Notes under the pieces: model-generated | The model's input: only the letters and a program-made list of their open reading frames with translations | What the model was told of the DNA's origin: nothing | Databases searched by the model: none | Shown: in pieces, positions 30,682 to 36,616 of the stretch | Numbering within the stretch: the stretch's first letter is position 1 | Layout of the letters: the number at the start of each line of letters is the position of its first letter | Translations under genes and position numbers: made by a program | Origin: JAFASC01 sp034669505 | GTDB taxonomy: Bacteria > Pseudomonadota > Alphaproteobacteria > Rhizobiales > Beijerinckiaceae | DNA: 36,616 nucleotides | Direction of reading: 5' to 3' | Assembly: GCA_034669505.1 (NCBI GenBank) | Contig: JAXDNJ010000010.1 | Location: forward strand, 1-36,616

Positions 30682-30709
30682 TTGAAGCGCAGGCGCGCTC
30701 GTGTATGAT
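30682..30709 (+). promoter_or_regulatory. Promoter of the 88-residue gene, placing the start of transcription at the ATG
   Basis: TTGAAG (30682-30687), 16 nt, TATGAT (30704-30709; 5 of 6). The usual start 6-7 nt after the -10 box falls on or next to the ATG at 30716, which has no Shine-Dalgarno, so the mRNA may be leaderless. Confidence 0.5.
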
Positions 30710-30715
30710 TGAGCC

Positions 30716-30982
30716 ATGAGCGACAATCCCGTTATCGATTTCAGCAGCATCGCCGGCCGCGACGTGTTCGCCTTCTGCTCCGGCCTGCCGGCGGGCTCGA
30801 ACATAACGCTGGTGAACAAAACCAGCGGGAGCAATGCCGGTCAGATAGCAGCCAGCAATGGCCCTGTCACTTTTCACCTCTCCGACTCAGTGCGAGCCGG
30901 TGAATACTATCTGAAGGGTATCGACTCGACGGGCGGCTATCTGGCTCAGAGCGTCGGTTTCATGGTCGCCGATCCCGGCTAA
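30716..30982 (+). CDS. Hypothetical 88-residue protein
   Basis: I do not recognise this protein. It is 88 residues, mildly acidic, without signal peptide or membrane segment. It is rich in Gly, Ser and Asn with alternating hydrophobic residues (NITLVNKTSG, PVTFHLSDSV, EYYLKGIDSTGGYLAQSVGF), which suggests a small beta-sandwich. Evidence that it is real: in-frame coding composition like its neighbours, a well-placed TATGAT promoter and a sensible distance from flanking genes. There is no Shine-Dalgarno upstream of the ATG. It is 45 nt after the hydroxyacid dehydrogenase gene and about 215 nt before the molybdenum hydroxylase genes, with no obvious functional link to either. Confidence 0.65.
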   Translation: MSDNPVIDFSSIAGRDVFAFCSGLPAGSNITLVNKTSGSNAGQIAASNGPVTFHLSDSVRAGEYYLKGIDSTGGYLAQSVGFMVADPG

Positions 30983-31084
30983 GACCCGGGCACGCCTCTC
31001 TTTGACGCGGCGGCAAGTGCGCTTCCAGCGCTCGCCTGAACTATTCCAGCCCAGTTGCCGCATAGCCATAGGCTGCCGTGCAGT

Positions 31085-31113
31085 TTGACCTTGCCAGAAA
31101 CCGGGCGGATGAT
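31085..31113 (+). promoter_or_regulatory. Possible promoter for the molybdenum hydroxylase genes
   Basis: TTGACC (31085-31090), a 17-nt spacer and GATGAT (31108-31113). Transcription would start near 31120, leaving a leader of about 80 nt before the ATG at 31199. Confidence 0.4.
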
Positions 31114-31198
31114 ACCGGCACCCGATTTATCGGCATGCTTGAACAGCCGCAGCGACGGCGTGCACCAGCGACATCCCGAAATTCGGCAGGAGCATCAC

Positions 31199-31654
31199 AT
31201 GATCAGCCTGACCATCAACGGCGCCAAGCGCGACCTCGACGTTGATCCGCAGATGCCGCTGCTTTGGGCGCTACGCGACAATCTCAACATGACCGGCACC
31301 AAGTTTGGCTGCGGGATCGCGCAGTGCGGCGCCTGCACGGTGCATATCGATGGACAGCCGCAGCGCTCCTGTCAGACGCAGGTCGGCGATGTCGCGGGGC
31401 GCACGATCACGACGATCGAAGGCGTGCAGGGCAAGGTGGCGGAGGCCGTGCGCACCGCCTGGCGCAATCTCGATGTCGTGCAATGCGGCTATTGCCAGTC
31501 CGGCCAGATCATGTCCGCGATCGGCCTTCTGACGCAGACGCCGAAACCATTGGACAGCGACATCAATGATGCGATGGACGGCAATGTCTGCCGCTGCGCG
31601 ACATATCAGCGGATACGCGCCGCGATCCACGAAGCCTCGACAATGCTCGGCTGA
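31199..31654 (+). CDS. (2Fe-2S)-binding small subunit of a xanthine oxidase-family hydroxylase (IorA-like)
   Basis: This 151-residue electron-transfer subunit carries two [2Fe-2S] clusters. The plant-type cluster ligands are Cys38, Cys43, Cys46 and Cys58 (FGCGIAQCGACTVHIDGQ...RSC). The second, helical cluster has Cys96, Cys99, Cys131 and Cys133 (QCGYCQSGQ and GNVCRCATYQRI). All eight cysteines are present. This is the small-subunit form typical of isoquinoline 1-oxidoreductase and related aldehyde-oxidising enzymes. The start at 31199 follows AGGAG by 6 nt; an upstream extension in frame lacks family resemblance. The large subunit follows after 11 nt, so the two are one operon. Confidence 0.93.
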   Translation: MISLTINGAKRDLDVDPQMPLLWALRDNLNMTGTKFGCGIAQCGACTVHIDGQPQRSCQTQVGDVAGRTITTIEGVQGKVAEAVRTAWRNLDVVQCGYCQSGQIMSAIGLLTQTPKPLDSDINDAMDGNVCRCATYQRIRAAIHEASTMLG

Positions 31655-31665
31655 GGAGACGGCAC

Positions 31666-33891
31666 ATGTACGCAAACCACATTTCCGAAAAGCGTGCCGC
31701 GGCTGCCTTTGCTCCGGTAAGCCCCTCGCGTCGCGATCTCCTGAAAGTTTCCGCTGCCGGCGCGCTCGTGCTCGGCGTCATGCCGCGCGCATTCGCCGAA
31801 GAGGCGCCGGGCGGCGGCAAGGCGCTCGGCCAGACCCCGGGCAATCAGCCGAACCCAACCGCGTTCGTGCGCATCGGCTCGGACAATACCGTCACCGTGA
31901 TTATCAAGCATCTCGACAAAGGCCAGGGGGTGACGACCGGCCTGCCGACCATTGTCGCCGAAGAGCTCGATGCGGACTGGGCGCAGATGCGCGCTGAATT
32001 CTCGCCCGCAAACGTGCAACTTTACAACAACACGCTGCTCGGTCCGATCCAGGGTACCGGCGGCTCGACATCGGTCGCAAACTCGTGGCTGCAGCTGCGC
32101 AAGGCGGGCGCGGCGGCGCGCGCGATGCTTGTTGCTGCGGCTGTTGATGCATGGAAGGTACCGGCCGAAGAGATCACCGTCGAAAAGGGCGTGTTGAAAC
32201 ACAAGTCCGGCAAGTCAGGCACGTTCGGCGAGTTTGCCGAAGCCGCCGCGCGTCAGCCGGTCCCGCCTGAGGTGAAGCTCAAAGATCCGAAGGACTTCAA
32301 GCTCATCGGCACGAAAATTCATCGCATCGATTCGAACATCAAGACGGACGGCAGCGCGATCTACTCGCTCGATATCCGCCGTCCCGGCGCAGCGGTTGCG
32401 GTGCTGATGCGTCCGCCGCGTTTCGGCGGCAAGGTGAAGAGCGTCGACGCGACAGGGGCGAAAGCGGTGAAGGGCGTCGTCGACGTGGTCACCATCCCGC
32501 AGGGAGTCGCCGTCCTCGCCGAGAGCACGTGGCCGGCGATCAAGGGGCGCGAAGCGCTCAAGATCGAGTGGGATGATTCCGGCGCTGAGATGCGCTCGAC
32601 CGCCGACATGGTTGCGGACTACAAGCGGCTCGCGTCCAACCCCGGCGCGCTCGCTGCCAAAGCGGGCGATGTCGACACCGCGCTGAAGAATTCAGGCAAG
32701 AAGATCGAGGCGGATTTTGTCTTCCCGTATCTCGCGCATGCGCCAATGGAGCCGTTGAACTGCACGATCGAAATGGGCGCCGATGGCGGCGTGGACATCT
32801 ACGCGGGGTCACAATTCCAGACGGTTGAGCAGGGCACCGCTGCGGCGATCCTGGGCGTCACACCGGACAAGGTTCGCATCCATTCGACCTGGGCTGGTGG
32901 CTCGTTTGGCCGCCGCGCGACGCCCAATGCCGATTACATCGCCGAAGCAGCGTCAATACTAAAGGTAACCGGCGGCAAACGGCCGATCCATCTTGTCTGG
33001 ACACGCGAAGATGACATCAAAGGCGGCCGCTATCGCCCGATGTTCTACCACGCGATCGAAGCCGCCCTTGATCCGAATGGCGGCATAGCGGCGTGGAAGC
33101 ACCGCATCGTCGGCCAGAGTTTTGCGCGCGGAACCCCGTTCGAAGCGGTGATGTTCAAGAACGGCGTCGACGTGATGGCGGTCGAGGGCGTGGCGGACCT
33201 GCCGTATTCGGTGCCGAACCGCTACGTGGAATGGCACGATGCACCCTCGCCGGTGACGACGCTGTGGTGGCGCTCCGTCGGCCACACCCATACCGCGCAT
33301 GCGGTCGAGGTGATGATCGACGAACTCGCGCACGCGGCGGGACAGGATCCCGTCGCCTTCCGCATCCCGCTCCTGAAGGAGCATCCGCGCCATATCGCAG
33401 TGCTGAAACTCGCGGCGGAGAAGGGCGGCTTCGGTGAGAAGATGCCTCCCGGCAAAGGCCGCGGCATCGCCGTCCATGAAAGCTTCCACACGTTTGTTGC
33501 GATGGTGGCCGACGTGACCGTCGATGGCGGCAAAGTGAAAGTCGACCGCATCGTCGCCGCGGTCGATTGCGGCATCGCAGTCAATCCAGACATGATCGTC
33601 GCGCAAATCGAGGGCGGCTCCGGCTACGGCCTTGGCGCCGCGTTGCGCAACCAGATCACGCTGGACAGAGGCGTAGTCGAACAGGCGAATTTCGACACGT
33701 ACGAGCCGTTGCGCATCAGCGACATGCCGAAAGTGGAGGTCCACATCGTGCCTTCGGCAGAATCGCCGACGGGCGTCGGCGAACCCGGCGTGCCGCCAGT
33801 CGCACCCGCGGTGTCGAACGCGATTTTCGCGGCAACTGGCAAGCGCCTGCGTTCCCTGCCGTTCGACTTCGATTCGCTGAAAGGTGCCTGA
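31666..33891 (+). CDS. Molybdopterin-binding large subunit, isoquinoline 1-oxidoreductase / aldehyde dehydrogenase type (IorB-like)
   Basis: This 741-residue catalytic subunit has a Tat motif (SPSRRDLLKVSAAGALVLGV) near residues 23-42. Its molybdopterin-binding signatures include AHAPMEPLNCT, STWAGGSFGRRATPNADYI and the C-terminal GVGEPGVPP with Glu706, the expected catalytic base. Family members hydroxylate N-heterocycles or oxidise aldehydes, passing electrons to the 2Fe-2S subunit. There is no FAD subunit nearby, as is usual for the IorAB type, which then needs a cytochrome or other acceptor; none is encoded here. GAGGAG precedes its ATG. It converges on a small leftward gene with 7 nt between stops. 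Confidence 0.92.
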   Translation: MYANHISEKRAAAAFAPVSPSRRDLLKVSAAGALVLGVMPRAFAEEAPGGGKALGQTPGNQPNPTAFVRIGSDNTVTVIIKHLDKGQGVTTGLPTIVAEELDADWAQMRAEFSPANVQLYNNTLLGPIQGTGGSTSVANSWLQLRKAGAAARAMLVAAAVDAWKVPAEEITVEKGVLKHKSGKSGTFGEFAEAAARQPVPPEVKLKDPKDFKLIGTKIHRIDSNIKTDGSAIYSLDIRRPGAAVAVLMRPPRFGGKVKSVDATGAKAVKGVVDVVTIPQGVAVLAESTWPAIKGREALKIEWDDSGAEMRSTADMVADYKRLASNPGALAAKAGDVDTALKNSGKKIEADFVFPYLAHAPMEPLNCTIEMGADGGVDIYAGSQFQTVEQGTAAAILGVTPDKVRIHSTWAGGSFGRRATPNADYIAEAASILKVTGGKRPIHLVWTREDDIKGGRYRPMFYHAIEAALDPNGGIAAWKHRIVGQSFARGTPFEAVMFKNGVDVMAVEGVADLPYSVPNRYVEWHDAPSPVTTLWWRSVGHTHTAHAVEVMIDELAHAAGQDPVAFRIPLLKEHPRHIAVLKLAAEKGGFGEKMPPGKGRGIAVHESFHTFVAMVADVTVDGGKVKVDRIVAAVDCGIAVNPDMIVAQIEGGSGYGLGAALRNQITLDRGVVEQANFDTYEPLRISDMPKVEVHIVPSAESPTGVGEPGVPPVAPAVSNAIFAATGKRLRSLPFDFDSLKGA

Positions 33892-33898
33892 ACGGAAG

Positions 33899-34276
33899 TC
33901 AGGTGCGCGTCTGCGGGACCTGACGTTCGAAACGGATGAAAAAGCGCCGTCCGGCGATCGCGCCGCCAAGCCGGTCCGTGATCGCAACCGGCGTGCACGC
34001 GGCGAGCGCGGCAAGAGCCGAAGCGACGAAGCGCTTTTGCGTGTCCGCGTCGCCGGCCAGTTTGGAATACGTGATCGACGGCTGCCCGAACAGCGTGCCG
34101 TCGCGCCTCAGGGTGATTCCCACCGTGAGCTGCGATCCTTGGCTGGCTGTAGGCGCATGCCAACATTGGGTGAGCATCGGGAACAGCTCGCGCAGTGTGT
34201 TGGCGGGTCTGACTTCAGCCGCGTGCGCGGTTTGAGACCAAAAAAGAAAGCAGAGCAGGGTGGCCCAGCGGTTCAA
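33899..34276 (-). CDS. Small secreted protein, TonB/TolA C-terminal-like
   Basis: This 125-residue protein begins with a Sec signal peptide (LNRWATLLCFLFWSQTAHA, then AEVRP). The mature part, LTVGITLRRDGTLFGQPSITYSKL ... RFVASALAALAACTPV ... RRFFIRFERQ, fits the pattern of TonB/TolA C-terminal-like domains (a beta strand with 'L-x-x-D-G-x-L', then a helix with a Cys-x-P, then a final strand). The start is TTG at 34276, overlapping the SDR stop codon (TTGA), so translation is probably coupled. No ATG lies at a sensible place. The family assignment is by pattern only. Confidence 0.65.
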   Translation of the reverse strand: MNRWATLLCFLFWSQTAHAAEVRPANTLRELFPMLTQCWHAPTASQGSQLTVGITLRRDGTLFGQPSITYSKLAGDADTQKRFVASALAALAACTPVAITDRLGGAIAGRRFFIRFERQVPQTRT

Positions 34277-35031
34277 TACGTGGCGCGCCCGCCGGAGAGG
34301 TCGAACACCGCGCCGGTCGTGAACGAATTCTCGGCAGAGACGAGAAACGCCACCATGGCGGCAATCTCCTCGACGAGCACGAAACGGCCGCGCGGGATTT
34401 TCGACAGCATGTAGTCGACATGCGTCTGCGTCATCTGATCGAAGATGCGGGTGCGTGCCGCGGCAGGGGTAATGCAGTTTACCGAGATGTCGTGCGTCGC
34501 GAGTTCCTTGCCGAGCGATTTGGTCAGCGCGATCACGCCTGCTTTGGCGGCGGAATAGGCGGCGGCGTTGGGGTTGCCCTCCTTGCCGGCGATCGAGGCG
34601 ACGTTGACGATGCGACCGTAATTCTGCGCGACCATCGCCGGCACCAGCGCCTTGCAGCCGTAGAAGACACCGGTGAGGTCTATATCGATCACCCGCCGCC
34701 ATTCCTCGACGGGATAGTCTGCTACCGTTGCGTTGGGGCCGGAAATGCCGGCATTGTTGACGAGGATATCGACCCGGCCGAACGCCTCCAGGCTCTGCTT
34801 TCCGGCCGCCTCGACGCTGCTCCAGTCCGCGACATCGCAGGGGACGATCTCGACCGCTTGGCCCTCCGGCCCGAGCGTGCGGCGCGCATCTTCCAAAGCG
34901 CTCGGATCGCGGTCCCATAGGATCAGCTTCGCGCCGGAATCCTGCAGCCGCTGGGCGACGGCATAGCCGATGCCCTGCGCCCCGCCGGTCACGACCGCAA
35001 TCTTGCCCTCGAGATCGATCCTGTTTGCCAT
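34273..35031 (-). CDS. Short-chain dehydrogenase/reductase (FabG-like SDR)
   Basis: This classical SDR of 252 residues has TGGAQGIG (15-22) as the dinucleotide-binding loop, Asp40 at the end of the second strand (favouring NAD), NNAG at 92-95, and the catalytic Ser146, Tyr159 and Lys163 (YSAAK). The GGRATY tail is short. The start at 35031 is preceded by a purine-rich run with repeated GGAGG, a strong Shine-Dalgarno. Substrate unknown: 3-oxoacyl-ACP/CoA or a 3-hydroxyacyl derivative are typical. It overlaps the downstream secreted-protein gene by 4 nt and is divergent from the nuo operon. Confidence 0.92.
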   Translation of the reverse strand: MANRIDLEGKIAVVTGGAQGIGYAVAQRLQDSGAKLILWDRDPSALEDARRTLGPEGQAVEIVPCDVADWSSVEAAGKQSLEAFGRVDILVNNAGISGPNATVADYPVEEWRRVIDIDLTGVFYGCKALVPAMVAQNYGRIVNVASIAGKEGNPNAAAYSAAKAGVIALTKSLGKELATHDISVNCITPAAARTRIFDQMTQTHVDYMLSKIPRGRFVLVEEIAAMVAFLVSAENSFTTGAVFDLSGGRATY

Positions 35032-35163
35032 CTCCTTCTCCTCCTCCTCCTCCGATGTAGCGAGCCGCAGCCGTTTTTGTCGAGGCGGCGCAAGCGATTG
35101 CCGGATGTCGCGGCAGCGCCATCTATGTGGCCGAACGCCTCACCAGACTGAAAGAATTCCAAC

Positions 35164-35192
35164 TTGCACCCCAGTGTGCACTGCGATAGGCA
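35164..35192 (+). promoter_or_regulatory. Possible promoter of the nuo operon
   Basis: TTGCAC (35164-35169), 17 nt, TAGGCA (35187-35192). The -35 is reasonable and the -10 moderate. It lies about 90 nt upstream of nuoA in the otherwise featureless 252-nt gap (35032-35283). Confidence 0.35.
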
Positions 35193-35283
35193 ACGGCAAG
35201 CCATAGGAGAGGTGGGAAAAAGCCGCCTTTCGTCAGGTCTCCGACTGGCGCCCCTCCCGCCTCAGGGCGAGGTCTAGGACGAC

Positions 35284-35649
35284 ATGCCCGACCTCCTGAA
35301 CGACTACCTGCCGCTCGTCATCTTCGTCGGCATTGCGGCGGTGCTTTCGGGGGTGCTGCTCGTCGTTCCCTTCGTCGTCGCCTACAAGGCGCCGGACCCG
35401 GAAAAGCTCTCGGCTTACGAGTGCGGTTTCAATGCCTTCGACGATGCCCGGATGAAGTTCGACATCCGCTTCTATCTCGTGTCGCTGCTCTTTATCATCT
35501 TTGATCTCGAAGTGGCCTTCCTGTTCCCCTGGGCAGTGGCGTTCAAGGATGTTGGCGCCTTCGGCTTCTGGTCGATGATCGCCTTCCTGGTCGTGCTCAC
35601 CGTCGGCTTCATCTATGAATGGAAGAAGGGGGCGCTCGAATGGGATTGA
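35284..35649 (+). CDS. nuoA: NADH-quinone oxidoreductase subunit A
   Basis: This 121-residue membrane subunit of respiratory complex I has three transmembrane helices and the conserved loop KLSAYECGFNAFDDARMKFD, followed by FYLVSLLFIIFDLEVAFLFPW. The Cys in YECGF is the residue at the quinone cavity that senses the active/deactive transition in mitochondrial ND3. AGGA lies 5 nt before the ATG. It is the first gene of the operon and overlaps nuoB by 10 nt. Confidence 0.98.
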   Translation: MPDLLNDYLPLVIFVGIAAVLSGVLLVVPFVVAYKAPDPEKLSAYECGFNAFDDARMKFDIRFYLVSLLFIIFDLEVAFLFPWAVAFKDVGAFGFWSMIAFLVVLTVGFIYEWKKGALEWD

Positions 35650-36221
35650 TCGATACAGACGCCCCCGTCGCTTCGCCGCGCGCGAGAGGCATCATCGATC
35701 CGAATACCGGGAAAGTCGTCGGCGCCAACGATCCGTTCTATCTGACGATCAACGACCAACTCGCCGACAAGGGCTTTCTCGTCACCGCCACCGACGAGCT
35801 CATCACCTGGGCGCGTACCGGCTCGCTCATGTGGATGACGTTTGGCCTCGCTTGCTGCGCGGTCGAGATGATGCAGATGTCGATGCCGCGCTACGATTGC
35901 GAGCGCTTCGGCTTTGCGCCGCGCGGCTCGCCGCGCCAGTCCGACGTGATGATAGTAGCGGGAACACTCACCAACAAAATGGCGCCGGCGCTGCGCAAGG
36001 TCTACGACCAGATGCCCGAGCCGCGGTATGTGATCTCGATGGGCTCGTGCGCCAATGGCGGCGGCTATTATCACTATTCGTACTCGGTCGTGCGCGGCTG
36101 CGACCGCATCGTGCCGGTCGACATTTACGTGCCGGGCTGTCCGCCCTCGGCGGAGGCATTGCTCTATGGGGTCCTGCTGCTGCAGCGGAAAATCCGCCGC
36201 ACCGGCACGATCGAGAGATAG
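35640..36221 (+). CDS. nuoB: NADH-quinone oxidoreductase subunit B
   Basis: This 193-residue peripheral subunit of complex I holds iron-sulfur cluster N2, the last cluster before quinone. Ligands are visible: adjacent Cys72 and Cys73 in FGLACCAVEMM, Cys137 in GSCANGGG and Cys167 in VPGCPPSAEALL. The ATG at 35640 overlaps nuoA and is preceded by GAAGGGGG; an in-frame upstream start at 35619 would be deeper in nuoA and is unlikely. The N-terminal 25 residues, as in many alphaproteobacteria, extend beyond the E. coli form. Confidence 0.98.
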   Translation: MGLIDTDAPVASPRARGIIDPNTGKVVGANDPFYLTINDQLADKGFLVTATDELITWARTGSLMWMTFGLACCAVEMMQMSMPRYDCERFGFAPRGSPRQSDVMIVAGTLTNKMAPALRKVYDQMPEPRYVISMGSCANGGGYYHYSYSVVRGCDRIVPVDIYVPGCPPSAEALLYGVLLLQRKIRRTGTIER

Positions 36222-36227
36222 TCCCGT

Positions 36228-36616
36228 ATGGCGGATGCTGTTGAAACGGACGTGAAATCGGCCGGCGAGGCGATTGCGGCGGCTTTATCCGGCGCAGTAA
36301 CCGATGTCTCCGATGCTTATGGCGAGCTCACGCTGACGGTTGAGACGGATCGCTGGGTTGAAGTCGTGCGCTACCTGCACGAGGACCCATCGTGCCTCTA
36401 CATCTGCTTCCTCGATCTCTGCGGCGTCGATTATCCCGTGCGCGAGAAGCGCTTCGAGGTCGTGCTGCATCTTTTGTCGCCGAAACACAATAAGCGTATC
36501 CGCGTGAAGACGTCGGTGGACGAAGACACCCCAGTGTCATCTCTCTGCGAAGTATTTCCCGCTGCCGATTGGTTCGAGCGCGAGGCCTACGATCTCTTCG
36601 GGATATTGTTCTCAAA
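36228..36616 (+). CDS. nuoC: NADH-quinone oxidoreductase subunit C (N-terminal part, cut by window edge)
   Basis: The frame opens at ATG 36228, six nucleotides after the nuoB stop, and stays open to the window edge (129 codons). It encodes the 30-kDa complex I subunit: residues include LTLTVETDRWVEVVRYLHED, FLDLCGVDYP and the signature ADWFEREAYDLFGILF. Separate nuoC (not fused to nuoD) is normal for alphaproteobacteria, but the end is out of view, so a fusion cannot be excluded from this window. Confidence 0.95.
   Translation, partial: MADAVETDVKSAGEAIAAALSGAVTDVSDAYGELTLTVETDRWVEVVRYLHEDPSCLYICFLDLCGVDYPVREKRFEVVLHLLSPKHNKRIRVKTSVDEDTPVSSLCEVFPAADWFEREAYDLFGILFS

Overview
The window reads as chromosomal DNA of a GC-rich alphaproteobacterium, most likely from the Hyphomicrobiales (Bradyrhizobium / Rhodopseudomonas / Xanthobacteraceae-like). 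The reasons are the codon use, nuoA-nuoB-nuoC as separate genes, a CYP199-like P450, many Tat-type leaders, and palindromic repeats of the 'CCTCATCCTGAGGAG / CGTCTCGAAGG' type that I associate with this order. The assignment comes from pattern recognition; no search was run.

Layout. (1) 1-145: the last 32 codons of an IS110-type transposase, then short palindromes. (2) 146-14918: a catabolic island. A glutathione S-transferase and an acyl-CoA dehydrogenase run leftward. Divergent from them is a tightly coupled run (1-4 nt overlaps): acyl-CoA carboxylase beta, enoyl-CoA hydratase, biotin-carrying carboxylase alpha, AtuA-like protein and a second acyl-CoA dehydrogenase. This gene set matches the acyclic terpene utilisation (atu) pathway of Pseudomonas. 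After a palindromic repeat come a CYP199-like cytochrome P450, a POT-family transporter, a ThDP enzyme and a Tat-exported solute-binding protein. Together they suggest uptake, oxidation, CoA-ester dehydrogenation, carboxylation, hydration and cleavage of a branched or aromatic carboxylate. (3) 14920-27971: an exopolysaccharide locus with a tandem alpha/beta hydrolase, WecG/TagA-type glycosyltransferase, polysaccharide deacetylase, GH10 glycoside hydrolase, Wzx-like flippase, three further glycosyltransferases, a Wzy/ligase-like membrane protein and a Wzz-type co-polymerase fused to a degenerate tyrosine-kinase domain. No priming glycosyltransferase or outer-membrane exporter is in view, so the locus is probably completed elsewhere. 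(4) 28232-30982: tRNA-Val(TAC), a periplasmic ClpP-like protein, a DUF2188-type protein, tRNA-Asp(GTC), a 2-hydroxyacid dehydrogenase and an 88-residue unknown protein that may be translated from a leaderless mRNA. (5) 31199-33891: a two-subunit molybdenum hydroxylase of the isoquinoline 1-oxidoreductase type. (6) 33899-35031: an SDR and a small secreted protein, leftward. (7) 35284-end: the start of the respiratory complex I operon (nuoA, nuoB, partial nuoC).

The most unusual item is a 183-bp palindromic element (7803-7985), bounded by 17-bp inverted repeats with one mismatch. It lies inside the atuA-like gene and is read through in frame, adding 61 codons between its two domains. Others are a P450 whose conserved heme-loop Phe is Leu, a tyrosine-kinase domain without a recognisable Walker A motif, a two-domain hydrolase with Arg and Cys at the nucleophile elbows, and a GH10 enzyme inside a polysaccharide-synthesis locus.

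No stretch longer than 300 bases lacks a gene. The larger gaps are 27972-28231, 35032-35283, 18337-18563 and 30983-31198; apart from the promoter-like sites listed I see nothing in them. Promoter calls are by eye against the sigma-70 consensus and are tentative. I saw no CRISPR array, rRNA, convincing rho-independent terminator or transcriptional regulator gene.
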